Of a stretch of 64,000 bases of DNA, positions 1-14,722 are shown one piece after another. Source of the DNA: Xylophilus ampelinus (GTDB taxonomy: Bacteria > Pseudomonadota > Gammaproteobacteria > Burkholderiales > Burkholderiaceae_C); assembly GCF_901875635.1 (NCBI RefSeq), contig NZ_CABFMN010000069.1, positions 27,343-91,342 of the forward strand, read 5' to 3'. The position numbers and the translations under genes are program-made. Numbering within the stretch: the first letter of the stretch is position 1; the number at the start of each line of letters is the position of its first letter. A model generated the notes under the pieces. That model was not told where the DNA came from and searched no databases. It saw only the letters and a list, made by a program, of their open reading frames with translations.

Positions 1-1204
<1,204 letters not shown>

Positions 1205-2071
1205 TCAGCGGCGGAAGCCGTCGAAGCCGTCCACAGGTTCGAAGCGTCGCCCGCGCACCAGCAGGCGCAACGGTCCGGGCATCACGCGCTCGCGTTCGGC
1301 ATGCAGCGGGTCGCCGGGGTAGGCCATGGTCGTCACCCCCTCGACCTGGCAGACATGCGGGCGCACCGTGTGGGGCGGCCGGGCCGCCGTCTCGGCCAGC
1401 AGGCTGGCCACGTCGGCCGCGCGGCCCAGTTGTGCGAGGCTCATGATCTGCGGCGGGAGCAGGGAGATCTCGCCGTCCCAGTAGCGCTGCAAGGCGTCGT
1501 ACGGGCGCAGCCACACGCTGTGCACCGCCTCGTGGTTGTCGTGCATCGCCTCCTGAGCGTCGGGAAGCGCGGCGACGAAGAAGCGGGTGTCGAAGCGCCT
1601 GCCGGGCGAGGACACCGGGTTCGGCGGCGTGATCCAGCGCGAGAACGGGTGCAGCGCCGAGGCCGCGACGCGCAGGCCGGCGGCCGCCAGGGCATCCGCA
1701 AAGGGCTGGTCCGCGCGCATCGATGGCAGCGCGTGCCCGTCGCCGCGCGCGAAGAGCACCCCGCATTCCTCGAAGGCTTCGCGTGCCGCAGCCACGTGCA
1801 GGGCCATGGCGGCCTCCGCGTCCAGTTGTGGTTCGTGCAGCCGGTCGCGCAGTTGCGACGGGGGGAGGTCGACCCGTTCGCGCAGCGCCGGCGCGCCGTC
1901 GGCCGCGTCCACCTTGCCGCCCGGGAAGACGTACGAGCCGCCGTGCACGTCGGAACCCGCATGCCGCTGCACCATGAACACTTCCATCCCCATGGGGCCG
2001 TCGCGCACCATCAGCACGGTGGCCGATGCGCGGATGGCCACCGGCTGCGGCGAGGGATCGGAGGTGGGCAT
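1205..2071 (-). CDS. NUDIX hydrolase of the NUDT19/RP2-like type
   Basis: Predicted pyrophosphohydrolase of about 288 residues. The NUDIX box is split by an insertion: GGSYVFPGGKVD comes first and REAFEECGV follows about 50 residues later. This arrangement is typical of the CoA/acyl-CoA-cleaving NUDT7/NUDT19-like branch rather than MutT. Start chosen at MPTSDPSPQPVAIRAS because the homologous fold (IRASATVLMV) begins right after it; an upstream ATG at 2113 would add a proline-rich stretch with no family support. It is transcribed divergently from glgX, with 191 bases between the two starts. Substrate cannot be read from sequence; CoA derivatives are a guess from the subfamily. Confidence 0.85.
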   Translation of the reverse strand: MPTSDPSPQPVAIRASATVLMVRDGPMGMEVFMVQRHAGSDVHGGSYVFPGGKVDAADGAPALRERVDLPPSQLRDRLHEPQLDAEAAMALHVAAAREAFEECGVLFARGDGHALPSMRADQPFADALAAAGLRVAASALHPFSRWITPPNPVSSPGRRFDTRFFVAALPDAQEAMHDNHEAVHSVWLRPYDALQRYWDGEISLLPPQIMSLAQLGRAADVASLLAETAARPPHTVRPHVCQVEGVTTMAYPGDPLHAERERVMPGPLRLLVRGRRFEPVDGFDGFRR

Positions 2072-2262
2072 GGAGCGGTTTGCTGGCGCGCCGCCGAAGG
2101 GCGGCGGGCTCATTCTGCATGGGCCGGGTCGGGCGCCCTGACACCTCGGCGTCTGCGGCCACGCGCAGGCCTCGCCGTCGCTTCGCAGCATCGTCCTACA
2201 TGCTGCACCGCCGCATTCTTCTAAGTTCATCGCATCACATGCCAGAACACAGCGAGGGACCC

Positions 2263-4380
<2,118 letters not shown>

Positions 4381-4453
4381 GCCTGCGCATCGGCGCCAGG
4401 CGCCAAAGTGCAATCGGCCGGCAGCGCCCGTCCCGCGGGCGTTGGCGCCAAAC

Positions 4454-4471
4454 TCGTCACAAACGTGACGA
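4454..4471. promoter_or_regulatory. Perfect palindrome between glgX and glgB (candidate operator)
   Basis: TCGTCAC-AAAC-GTGACGA is a perfect 7-base inverted repeat with a 4-base loop, in the 190-base gap between glgX and glgB. No T-run follows, so it is not an intrinsic terminator, and its length suits a dimeric repressor site. The regulator is unknown. The rest of the gap (4381-4570) shows GGCGCC-rich sequence and nothing else I can name. Confidence 0.4.
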
Positions 4472-4570
4472 TCTGCCGATGAGGGGCATCGTCCGACAGG
4501 ACCCTCAGGCGAACCCCGCCGCGTGGCCGCGCGGCGGCGGCCTATAACCGGGCTCAGTTGCCTCCCATCC

Positions 4571-6454
4571 ATGCCGATCACCCACGCCCCCCTTTCGCCC
4601 GCCGACCTGCACCTCTTCCGAGAGGGGACGCACACGCGCCTGCACGAACGCCTGGGTGCCCACCTGCAGCCGCGCGGTGGCGTGCACTTCGCCGTCTGGG
4701 CGCCGAATGCGCGTCAGGTGCACGTAATCGGCGACTGGAACTTCTGGAGCGACGCCGACCCCCTGCAGGTCCGCGACGATGGCAGCGGCATCTGGGAAGG
4801 CACCGTGCCACAGGCGCAGCCTGGGCAGACCTACAAGTACCGAATCGTCGGTCCGGAAGGGCAGACCCTCGAAAAGGCAGACCCCTTCGCCTTCCAGACC
4901 GAGCTGCCGCCCGCAACCGCCTCGCGCATCTGGGGTGGCGCCCATGCCTGGACCGATGCCGAATGGATGGTGGGGCGCGCCGCGCGCAACGCGCTCGACG
5001 CGCCGGTCGCCATCTACGAGGTGCACCCCGGCTCGTGGCAGCGGCAGGACGGGGAGTTCCTCGGCTGGCGCGAGCTCGCCACGCGGCTGGCCGCCTACGT
5101 GAAGGACATGGGCTTCACGCACGTGGAACTGATGCCGGTCACCGAGCACCCCTTCTATGGCTCCTGGGGCTACCAGACCACAGGCTACTTCGCGCCCACG
5201 GCGCGCTACGGCACGCCCGAGGACTTCATGGCCTTCGTCGACCACCTGCATCGGCAGGACATCGGCGTCATCCTCGACTGGGTGCCCTCGCACTTTCCCA
5301 CCGATGCGCACGGGCTGGCGCAGTTCGACGGCACGCACCTGTACGAGCATGCCGACCCGCGCCAGGGCTTCCACCCCGAGTGGAACTCGGCCATCTTCAA
5401 CTACGGCCGGCACGAGGTGCGCAGCTTCCTGCTTTCGTCGGCGATGTACTGGCTGGAGCATTTCCACATCGACGGGCTGCGCGTGGACGCCGTGGCCTCG
5501 ATGCTGTACCTCGACTACGCGCGCGGGCCGGGGCAGTGGATCCCCAACGAACACGGCGGCCGCGAGAACCTCGAGGCGGTGCACTTCCTGCGCGAACTCA
5601 ACCGCGCGGTGTACCGCGACCATCCCGACACCTTCACCGTGGCCGAGGAATCGACGGCCTGGCCCATGGTGTCGCGGCCCACCGAGATGGGCGGGCTGGG
5701 CTTCGGCATGAAGTGGAACATGGGATGGATGCACGACACGCTGGCCTACCTGAAGGAAGAGCCGGTGCACCGCCGCTGGCACCACCACCGCATGACCTTC
5801 TCGCTGGTCTATGCCTTCAACGAGAACTTCGTGCTGCCGCTCTCGCACGACGAGGTGGTGCACGGCAAGGGATCGCTGGTCAACAAGATGCCGGGCGACG
5901 ACTGGCAGCAGTTCGCCAACCTGCGCGCCATGTTCGGCTACATGTGGGCGCATCCGGGCAAGAAGCTGCTCTTCATGGGCGGCGAGTTCGGACAGCGCCG
6001 CGAGTGGACGCACGACGGCGAGCTCGAGTGGTGGGTCACCGGCCTGCCCGGCCATGGCGGCACGCAGCGGCTGGTGCGGCAGCTCAACGAGGCGCTGCGC
6101 AGCGAGCCGGCGCTCCACCAGCTCGACTTCTCGGGCGAGGGTTTCGAATGGATCGAGGCCGACGATGCCGAGCGCAGCGTCTATGCCTTCGTGCGCAAGG
6201 GCCGCGACGGCGCGCCGCCGGTGCTGGTGGTGAGCAACTTCACGCCCGTGCCGCGCGAGAACTACCGCCTGGGCGTGCCGCGCGCCGGCCGCTGGAGCGA
6301 GATCGTCAACAGCGACGCGCGCGAGTTCGACGGCTCCGGCTGGGGCAACCTGGGTGCCGTCGACACGGCGCCGGTGCCCTCGCACGGCCGGCCGCAGTCG
6401 CTGGTGCTGTCGCTGCCGCCCCTGTCCACGCTGTACCTGAAAGGCCCGGCCTGA
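4571..6454 (+). CDS. glgB: 1,4-alpha-glucan branching enzyme GlgB
   Basis: Transfers alpha-1,4 glucan segments to make alpha-1,6 branches, shared by the GlgA and GlgE routes. It has 627 residues, a short form with a single N-terminal CBM48 domain ([19 protein letters not shown], from about residue 38). Catalytic residues are D306 ([12 protein letters not shown]), the E359-E360 pair (AEESTAWP) and D427 ([12 protein letters not shown]). The C-terminal all-beta domain ends [13 protein letters not shown]. Start chosen at [13 protein letters not shown], the first ATG that gives the family's N-terminus. It lies 79 bases ahead of glgE, the usual order in GlgE-pathway clusters. Confidence 0.96.
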   Translation: MPITHAPLSPADLHLFREGTHTRLHERLGAHLQPRGGVHFAVWAPNARQVHVIGDWNFWSDADPLQVRDDGSGIWEGTVPQAQPGQTYKYRIVGPEGQTLEKADPFAFQTELPPATASRIWGGAHAWTDAEWMVGRAARNALDAPVAIYEVHPGSWQRQDGEFLGWRELATRLAAYVKDMGFTHVELMPVTEHPFYGSWGYQTTGYFAPTARYGTPEDFMAFVDHLHRQDIGVILDWVPSHFPTDAHGLAQFDGTHLYEHADPRQGFHPEWNSAIFNYGRHEVRSFLLSSAMYWLEHFHIDGLRVDAVASMLYLDYARGPGQWIPNEHGGRENLEAVHFLRELNRAVYRDHPDTFTVAEESTAWPMVSRPTEMGGLGFGMKWNMGWMHDTLAYLKEEPVHRRWHHHRMTFSLVYAFNENFVLPLSHDEVVHGKGSLVNKMPGDDWQQFANLRAMFGYMWAHPGKKLLFMGGEFGQRREWTHDGELEWWVTGLPGHGGTQRLVRQLNEALRSEPALHQLDFSGEGFEWIEADDAERSVYAFVRKGRDGAPPVLVVSNFTPVPRENYRLGVPRAGRWSEIVNSDAREFDGSGWGNLGAVDTAPVPSHGRPQSLVLSLPPLSTLYLKGPA

Positions 6455-6533
6455 GGCGCTTGGCATGGTCCCGGGCATCGTTCATGCTCGGGGGGCGCAG
6501 TGCCGCGAGCTGTACCAGATTGAGACCGACGAC

Positions 6534-8576
<2,043 letters not shown>

Positions 8577-8604
8577 ACGACAAGAACGAAGGAATGGAGG
8601 CCGC

Positions 8605-11600
8605 ATGAACGCACCCGTGCCGCGCCTGGCGCTCGAGACCGCCGAGGTCGACACCTCGCAGGATCCGAACTGGTACCGCGACGCGGTGATCTACCAGCTC
8701 AACGTCAAGGCCTTCTACGACACCAACGGCGACGGCATCGGCGACTTCAAGGGCGTCACGGCCAAGCTCGACTACGTCAAGGAGCTGGGCGTCAACACCA
8801 TCTGGCTGATGCCTTTCTATCCGTCGCCACTGCGTGACGACGGCTACGACATCGCCGAATACAAGGACGTCAACCCGCAGTACGGCACGCTGGCTGACTT
8901 CCGCGAGATGATGGACGAGGCCCACAAGCGGGGCCTGCGCGTCATCACCGAGCTGGTCATCAATCACACCTCGGACAGCCATCCCTGGTTCCAGGCCGCG
9001 CGCAAGGCGCCGCCTGGCTCGCCGGAGCGCGACTTCTACGTCTGGAGCGACACCGACCAGATCTACCAGGGCACCCGGATCATCTTCACCGACACCGAGA
9101 CCTCGAACTGGACCTGGGACCCGGTGGCCAAGCAGTACTTCTGGCACCGCTTCTTCAGCCACCAGCCCGACCTCAACTTCGACAACCCGGCGGTGCTGGA
9201 GGCGGTGTTTGACGTCATGCGTTTCTGGCTCGACATGGGGGTGGACGGCTTTCGGCTCGATGCCATCCCCTACCTGGTGGAGCGTGACGGCACCAGCAAC
9301 GAGAACCTGCCCGAGACGCACGCGGTGATCAAGAAGATCCGCACCATGATCGACTCGGAGTACGAGGGCCGCTTCCTGCTGGCCGAGGCCAACATGTGGC
9401 CCGAGGACGTGCGCGAGTACTTCGGCGACGGCGACGAATGCCACATGGCCTACCACTTCCCGCTCATGCCGCGGATGTACATGGCCATCGCCCAGGAGGA
9501 CCGCGACCCGATCGTCGAGATCATGCAGCAGACGCCCGACATCCCGGACGGCTGCCAGTGGGCGATCTTCCTGCGCAACCACGACGAGCTCACGCTCGAG
9601 ATGGTCACCAGCCGCGAGCGCGACTACATGTACACGACCTATGCGTCGGACCTGCGCGCGCGCATCAACCTGGGCATCCGCCGGCGCCTGGCGCCGCTGA
9701 TGGACAACGACAAGGACCGGATCAAGCTCATGAACGGCATGCTGCTGTCCATGCCCGGCTCGCCCATCATCTATTACGGCGACGAGATCGGCATGGGCGA
9801 CAACGTGTTCGTGGGCGACCGCAACGGCGTGCGCACGCCGATGCAGTGGGCGCCCGAGCGCAACGCCGGCTTCTCGCGCGCCGACCCGCAGCGCCTGTAC
9901 CTGCAGCCCATCATGGACGCGATGTACGGCTACGAGGCCGTCAACGTCGAGGCGCAGATGCGCGACAACAGCTCGCTGCTGCACTGGACGCGCCGCATGC
10001 TGGCCGTGCGCAAGACCAGCAGCGCCTTCGGCCGCGGCAGGAAGACCTTCCTCAAGCCCGGCAACCGCAAGGTGCTGGCCTACCTCAGCGAATACGGCGA
10101 CGACGTCATCCTCACCGTGTTCAACCTCTCGCGTGCCGCGCAGCCGGTGGAACTGGAACTCGGCGCCTTCAAGGGCCGCGTGCCGGTCGAGATGCTGGGA
10201 CGCACCACCTTCCCGCCCATCGGGGAGCTGCCCTACCTGCTCACGATGCCCTCGTACGGTTTCTTCTGGTTCCGACTGGCTACGGACGTGCCGCAGCCCA
10301 CCTGGCACCAGGAGGGGCGGCCGCTGCGCGACCTGTCGACGCTGGTGCTCTTCGACGGCTGGGACAGCCTGTTCCGCGAGAAGGTGATGCCCTGGCGCAT
10401 GGCCATGGCCGAGCGCCTGCGCGAGCAGTTCGAGGTGCAGGTGCTGCCTCACCATCTGCAGGGCCAGCGCTGGTACGCCGCCAAGGCCGACACCATCGAG
10501 CGCGCCGCGCTGGTGGAGCACGCCGTGTGGCCGCACCGCGACCGGCAATGGGTGCTGCCGCTGCTCGACGTGCGCGGCGCCGGCGGCGGCGCGCGCTACT
10601 TCATGCCGTTGGCCATCGTGTGGGAGGACGTGGACGACGAGCGCATCGGCCCCTTCGCCCCCGCGGTGGTCGCCAAGGTGCGGCAGCAGGCCCAGGTGGG
10701 GCTCATGGGCGATGCGCTCTTCGATCCCGAGTTCTGCCGTGCTGCCGCCGTCGCCATGGTGCAGGGGCTGGTGCTGCCGGCCGGGCAGGGCGAGGTGCGC
10801 TTCACGGCCTCGGAAGAATTGCGCCGCGTGGCACCCGAGGACATCGAGGCGCTCGAAGTGAGCCGCCCCACCATCGCCAGCAGCAACACCGCGGTGACGC
10901 TGGGCGACCAGCTGTTCCTCAAGTGCTACCGGCAGGTGCGCGACGGCCTCAATCCCGAACTGGAGATCGGGCGCTACCTCACCGACGTGGCGCGCTTCGC
11001 CAATGCGGTGCCGGTGGCCGGCGCGGTCGAGTACCACGGCGCAGATGGCCAGGTGCTCACGCTGGGCCTGCTGCAGGCCTACGTGCCCAACCAGGGCGAC
11101 GCCTGGGAATACACCCTAGCCTACCTCGAACGCGTGCTGGCCGAGCGCCAGGTGGCGCCCGACGATGCGCCGCCGCCGGACCACGGCGCGTTCATGACGC
11201 TGATGCGCTTGCTGGGCCAGCGCACCGCCGAGATGCACCTGGCCTTCGCGCAGGCACCGGCGGACGATGCGGCCTTTGCGCCCGAGCCGCTGTCGGCGGA
11301 AGACCGCAGCGCCCTGCGCGCCGGCACCGAAGGCATCGTGCGCAGCACGCTGGCGCTGCTGCGCGAGCGTGCCGGCAGCCTGGCCGAAGGCGCGCAGGCC
11401 GACGTGGCGCAGCTGCTGGAGCGCGAGGCCGCCCTCGCCGCGCGCATCGCCGCGCTGGATGGCGAGGCACCGCCGAACCAGCGCAAGACACGCTTCCATG
11501 GCGACTACCACCTGGGCCAGGTGCTGGTGGCGCGCAACGACTTCGTCATCATCGACTTCGAGGGCGAACCGGCGCGACCCTTCGAGGAGCGGCGCGCCAA

Positions 11601-11958
11601 GGGCTCGCCCCTGCGCGACGTGGCGGGCATGCTGCGCTCGTTCAACTACGCACGTTGGTCGGCGCTGCGGCGTGTGGCACAGAACGCCGAAGACCTGGCC
11701 AAGCTCGGCGCGGCCGCGTCGCAATGGGAAGATCAGGTGCGCGCCGCCTTCCTCGGCGGCTACCTGGAGACCCTGGCGCTGGCCGGCGGCGGGCCCATCG
11801 ACGAGGCGCTGCTGGGCCTCTTCGAGATCGACAAGGCGCTGTACGAGCTGCGCTACGAACTGAACAACCGCATCGACTGGGTGCAGGTGCCGCTGCAGGG
11901 CCTGCTGGCGCTGGCCGGGCCGGCACCATCCGCAACACGCGAAGGAGGACGGGCATGA
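8605..11958 (+). CDS. treS: Trehalose synthase / maltokinase fusion (TreS-Mak)
   Basis: A two-enzyme protein of 1117 residues. TreS (about residues 15-560) interconverts trehalose and maltose; the C-terminal maltokinase (about 590-1100) makes maltose-1-phosphate with ATP for GlgE. TreS catalytic residues are D219 ([10 protein letters not shown]), E261 ([10 protein letters not shown]) and D327 ([12 protein letters not shown]). The kinase half has the cap motif GQRWYAAK, the catalytic loop [10 protein letters not shown] (H965, D967) and the metal-binding D984 in IIDFEGEP. The fusion is known in many Proteobacteria. A GGAGG-like site precedes the ATG. The stop overlaps the next start as ATGA. 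Confidence 0.95.
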   Translation: MNAPVPRLALETAEVDTSQDPNWYRDAVIYQLNVKAFYDTNGDGIGDFKGVTAKLDYVKELGVNTIWLMPFYPSPLRDDGYDIAEYKDVNPQYGTLADFREMMDEAHKRGLRVITELVINHTSDSHPWFQAARKAPPGSPERDFYVWSDTDQIYQGTRIIFTDTETSNWTWDPVAKQYFWHRFFSHQPDLNFDNPAVLEAVFDVMRFWLDMGVDGFRLDAIPYLVERDGTSNENLPETHAVIKKIRTMIDSEYEGRFLLAEANMWPEDVREYFGDGDECHMAYHFPLMPRMYMAIAQEDRDPIVEIMQQTPDIPDGCQWAIFLRNHDELTLEMVTSRERDYMYTTYASDLRARINLGIRRRLAPLMDNDKDRIKLMNGMLLSMPGSPIIYYGDEIGMGDNVFVGDRNGVRTPMQWAPERNAGFSRADPQRLYLQPIMDAMYGYEAVNVEAQMRDNSSLLHWTRRMLAVRKTSSAFGRGRKTFLKPGNRKVLAYLSEYGDDVILTVFNLSRAAQPVELELGAFKGRVPVEMLGRTTFPPIGELPYLLTMPSYGFFWFRLATDVPQPTWHQEGRPLRDLSTLVLFDGWDSLFREKVMPWRMAMAERLREQFEVQVLPHHLQGQRWYAAKADTIERAALVEHAVWPHRDRQWVLPLLDVRGAGGGARYFMPLAIVWEDVDDERIGPFAPAVVAKVRQQAQVGLMGDALFDPEFCRAAAVAMVQGLVLPAGQGEVRFTASEELRRVAPEDIEALEVSRPTIASSNTAVTLGDQLFLKCYRQVRDGLNPELEIGRYLTDVARFANAVPVAGAVEYHGADGQVLTLGLLQAYVPNQGDAWEYTLAYLERVLAERQVAPDDAPPPDHGAFMTLMRLLGQRTAEMHLAFAQAPADDAAFAPEPLSAEDRSALRAGTEGIVRSTLALLRERAGSLAEGAQADVAQLLEREAALAARIAALDGEAPPNQRKTRFHGDYHLGQVLVARNDFVIIDFEGEPARPFEERRAKGSPLRDVAGMLRSFNYARWSALRRVAQNAEDLAKLGAAASQWEDQVRAAFLGGYLETLALAGGGPIDEALLGLFEIDKALYELRYELNNRIDWVQVPLQGLLALAGPAPSATREGGRA

Positions 11959-12827
11959 ACGATTTCGGCTTTCACCTGGAACCGGTGCGCGCGATGCTGT
12001 TCCAGATCGGCGCCTTCATCCCGCGCCTGCTGTTCGCGGCGCTCATCGTGGTGGCCGGCTGGCTCATCGCCAAGGTGGTGCGCTTCGCCGTGACGCGGGC
12101 GTTGCGGGCGATCAATTTCCCGGTGCTCACCGAGCGTGCGGGCCTCGACGGCTTCCTGCGCCAGGGGGGAATGAAGACCGACACCACGGGCGTCGTGGGC
12201 GTCCTGGCGTATTGGGTGGTGATCCTGGCGGCGCTCATCGTCGCCTTCAACGGGCTGGGCCTGACATACGTGACCGACCTGCTGGGCCGGGTGGTCTGGT
12301 TCGTCCCCAACATCTTCGTCGCGCTGCTGGTGCTGGCTTTCGGCTCGTACTTCGCACGCTTCGTCGGCGATGCGGTGCTCACCTACTGCCGCAACGTCGG
12401 CGTGCGCGACGCCTTCTTCTTCTCGAAGGTGGCGCAGTACGCGGTGCTGGTCTTCGTGATCCTGATCGCGCTGGACCAGGTGAAGGTCGGCGGCGACATC
12501 GTGCGCGAGAGCTTCATCGTGATCCTCGCCGGCTTCGTGTTCGCCGTCGCGCTGGCCTTCGGCCTCGCGGGCAAGGACTGGGCGGCGCGCCGCATCGACG
12601 AGTGGCTGCCGCGCGACGGCGTCCCGGGCGAAGGAACGACTCCATTCGCGCCATCGCCGGCGGACCGTGCCGCGCGTGCTGGCGAGAGCCTGGCCGAAGA
12701 GGCGGCTGCTGCGCCGGTGGATGCCGTGGTGGCTGTGGACGAGGTGCTGCAGCCCCCCGCGCCGCGCCGCTCGGGTGGCGAGCCGCTGATTCCGCGGCGG
12801 CCCGGCGACCCGCCGCCGCCGATCTGA
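11955..12827 (+). CDS. Conserved TM-helix membrane protein, MscS-related but without the channel beta-domain
   Basis: A 290-residue inner-membrane protein. Hydrophobic segments at about residues 13-37, 75-100, 105-130 and 155-200 resemble the conserved-TM-helix family (PF05552), including the end motif [12 protein letters not shown]. The cytoplasmic MscS beta domain that normally follows is absent; instead there is a low-complexity tail rich in Ala and Pro ending [11 protein letters not shown]. It overlaps treS by four bases (ATGA), so it is probably translationally coupled, and treZ follows 26 bases later. Its place inside a trehalose operon suggests a role in osmotic response, but that is inference; it may be a channel, a scaffold or something else. 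Confidence 0.8.
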   Translation: MNDFGFHLEPVRAMLFQIGAFIPRLLFAALIVVAGWLIAKVVRFAVTRALRAINFPVLTERAGLDGFLRQGGMKTDTTGVVGVLAYWVVILAALIVAFNGLGLTYVTDLLGRVVWFVPNIFVALLVLAFGSYFARFVGDAVLTYCRNVGVRDAFFFSKVAQYAVLVFVILIALDQVKVGGDIVRESFIVILAGFVFAVALAFGLAGKDWAARRIDEWLPRDGVPGEGTTPFAPSPADRAARAGESLAEEAAAAPVDAVVAVDEVLQPPAPRRSGGEPLIPRRPGDPPPPI

Positions 12828-12853
12828 CCCTGTCCATTTTTCGAAAGTTCTGC

Positions 12854-14722
12854 ATGAAGACCCATGGCGCGGCCATGCGATTCGGCCCGACCGTGCTCGA
12901 CGGCGGCGGTGTGCGCTTCTCGCTCTGGGCGCCGGGCATCGACGTGCTCGATGGCGTGCGCCTCGAGCGCCGCCTGCCCGGCGGTGACGACGAGGCCCGG
13001 TGGGAGGCGCAGCCGATGGCGCCGCGCAGCGGCGGCTGGTACGAACTCGATGCGCCCGACGCGCTGCCGGGCGAGCTGTACCGTTTCGCACTGCCGGATG
13101 GCCTGCGTGTGCCGGACCCGGCCTCGCGCGCTAATCCCGAAGACGTTCACGGCCCGAGCGAGGTCGTCGACCCGTCGGCCTATGCGTGGAAGGACACGGC
13201 ATGGCGCGGCCGCCCCTGGTCCGAGGCCGTGATCTACGAACTGCACGTGGGCACCTTCACGCCCGAGGGCACCTTCGATGCCGCGCGGCGACGACTGCCC
13301 GAGCTGGCGGCGCTGGGCATCACTGCAATCGAACTGATGCCTGTGGCCGACTTTCCCGGCCGGCGCAACTGGGGCTACGACGGCGCGCTGCTCTTCGCGC
13401 CCGACAGCGCCTACGGGCGGCCCGACGAACTGCGCGCCCTCGTCGACGAGGCCCACGCTCTCGGCCTGATGGTGCTGCTCGACGTGGTCTACAACCACTT
13501 CGGGCCCGAAGGCAACTACCTGCACGCCTACTGCCCGGCCTTCTTCAACCCGGCCCACAAGACGCCCTGGGGCGCGGCCATCAACTTCGACGGCGAAGGC
13601 CGCGAGGCGGTGCGCGCCTTCTTCATCCAGAACGCGCTGTACTGGATCGAGGAGTTCCACTTCGACGGCCTGCGGCTCGATGCGGTGCACGCCATCCGCG
13701 ACGACTCCGACGAGCACATCGTCGCGGCAATCTGCCGGGCGCTGCGCGAGGGCCCGGGGCGCGAGCGCGCGGTGCACATCGTGCTGGAGAACGACCTCAA
13801 CCAGGCCCGCTTCCTCGGGCGCGACCCGCAGGGGGTGGCCCAAGTCGCGACCGCGCAGTGGAACGACGACCTGCACCATGCGGCGCACGTGCTGCTCACC
13901 GGCGAGACCGACGGCTACTACCTCGACTTTGCCGAGCAGCCTGCCGAGCAGTTCGGCCGCGCGCTGGCGCAGGGTTTTCTCTACACCGGCCAGGCCTCGG
14001 CCTTCCGCAGCGGCGAGCGCCGCGGGGAAGACCCGTCGGGCCTGCCGCACGGCGCCTTCGTCTCCTTCCTGCAGACGCACGACCAGGTCGGCAACCGGGC
14101 CTTCGGCGACCGCATCGATGCGCTGGCCGATCCGGCGCGCGTGCAGGGCGCGCGCGCCGCGGTGCTGCTGTCGCCCCACGCGCCGATGCTCTTCATGGGC
14201 GAAGAGTTCGCGGCCAGCTCGCCTTTCCTGTACTTCTGCGATTTCGGGCCCGAGCTGGCCGAGGCGGTGTCGCGCGGCCGGCGCGAGGAATTCGGCCGCT
14301 TCGCCGCCTTCGAGAACGAGGCCGCGCTGGCGCAGATTCCCGACCCGAACGCGCCATCCACCTTCGAGGCCTCGCGCCTGAATGCCGACGAGGCGCAAAG
14401 CGGCATGCACGCCCGGGCCCTGGAAGACACCCGCGCCGTGCTCGCCGTGCGTGCAAGAGAGATCGCGCCGCGGCTGCCCTCGCGGCCGGGCAGTGGCCGC
14501 TGGCACACGCAAGGGCAGGTGCTGTACCTGCAGTGGCTGCTCGACGGCGGCAGCGCACCGGCGCACCTGCAGCTGGTGCTCAACCTCGGCACCGAGCCTG
14601 CGCACGCTGCGGCGCCCCCCGGCCGCGCCATCTACGAGCGCGACTGCCAGGTGGAGGCCGGTAGCTTGCATCTGGGCCCAGGCGGACTGCGCGTGGCCAT
14701 CGAGGACGCTGCGCATGCTTGA
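12854..14722 (+). CDS. treZ: Malto-oligosyltrehalose trehalohydrolase TreZ
   Basis: Releases trehalose from the maltooligosyl-trehalose made by TreY. It has 622 residues. An N-terminal beta domain (GGVRFSLWAPGI) leads into the GH13_10 barrel. Catalytic residues are D276 (GLRLDAVHAI), E312 (IVLENDLN) and D410 (LQTHDQVGN). FMGEEFAASSPFLYFCDF is also characteristic of TreZ. The chosen ATG has no clear ribosome binding site, but residues from FGPTVLDGGG match the family and no better start exists. Its last 8 bases overlap the start of the malQ-treY fusion, implying coupled translation. Confidence 0.95.
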   Translation: MKTHGAAMRFGPTVLDGGGVRFSLWAPGIDVLDGVRLERRLPGGDDEARWEAQPMAPRSGGWYELDAPDALPGELYRFALPDGLRVPDPASRANPEDVHGPSEVVDPSAYAWKDTAWRGRPWSEAVIYELHVGTFTPEGTFDAARRRLPELAALGITAIELMPVADFPGRRNWGYDGALLFAPDSAYGRPDELRALVDEAHALGLMVLLDVVYNHFGPEGNYLHAYCPAFFNPAHKTPWGAAINFDGEGREAVRAFFIQNALYWIEEFHFDGLRLDAVHAIRDDSDEHIVAAICRALREGPGRERAVHIVLENDLNQARFLGRDPQGVAQVATAQWNDDLHHAAHVLLTGETDGYYLDFAEQPAEQFGRALAQGFLYTGQASAFRSGERRGEDPSGLPHGAFVSFLQTHDQVGNRAFGDRIDALADPARVQGARAAVLLSPHAPMLFMGEEFAASSPFLYFCDFGPELAEAVSRGRREEFGRFAAFENEAALAQIPDPNAPSTFEASRLNADEAQSGMHARALEDTRAVLAVRAREIAPRLPSRPGSGRWHTQGQVLYLQWLLDGGSAPAHLQLVLNLGTEPAHAAAPPGRAIYERDCQVEAGSLHLGPGGLRVAIEDAAHA

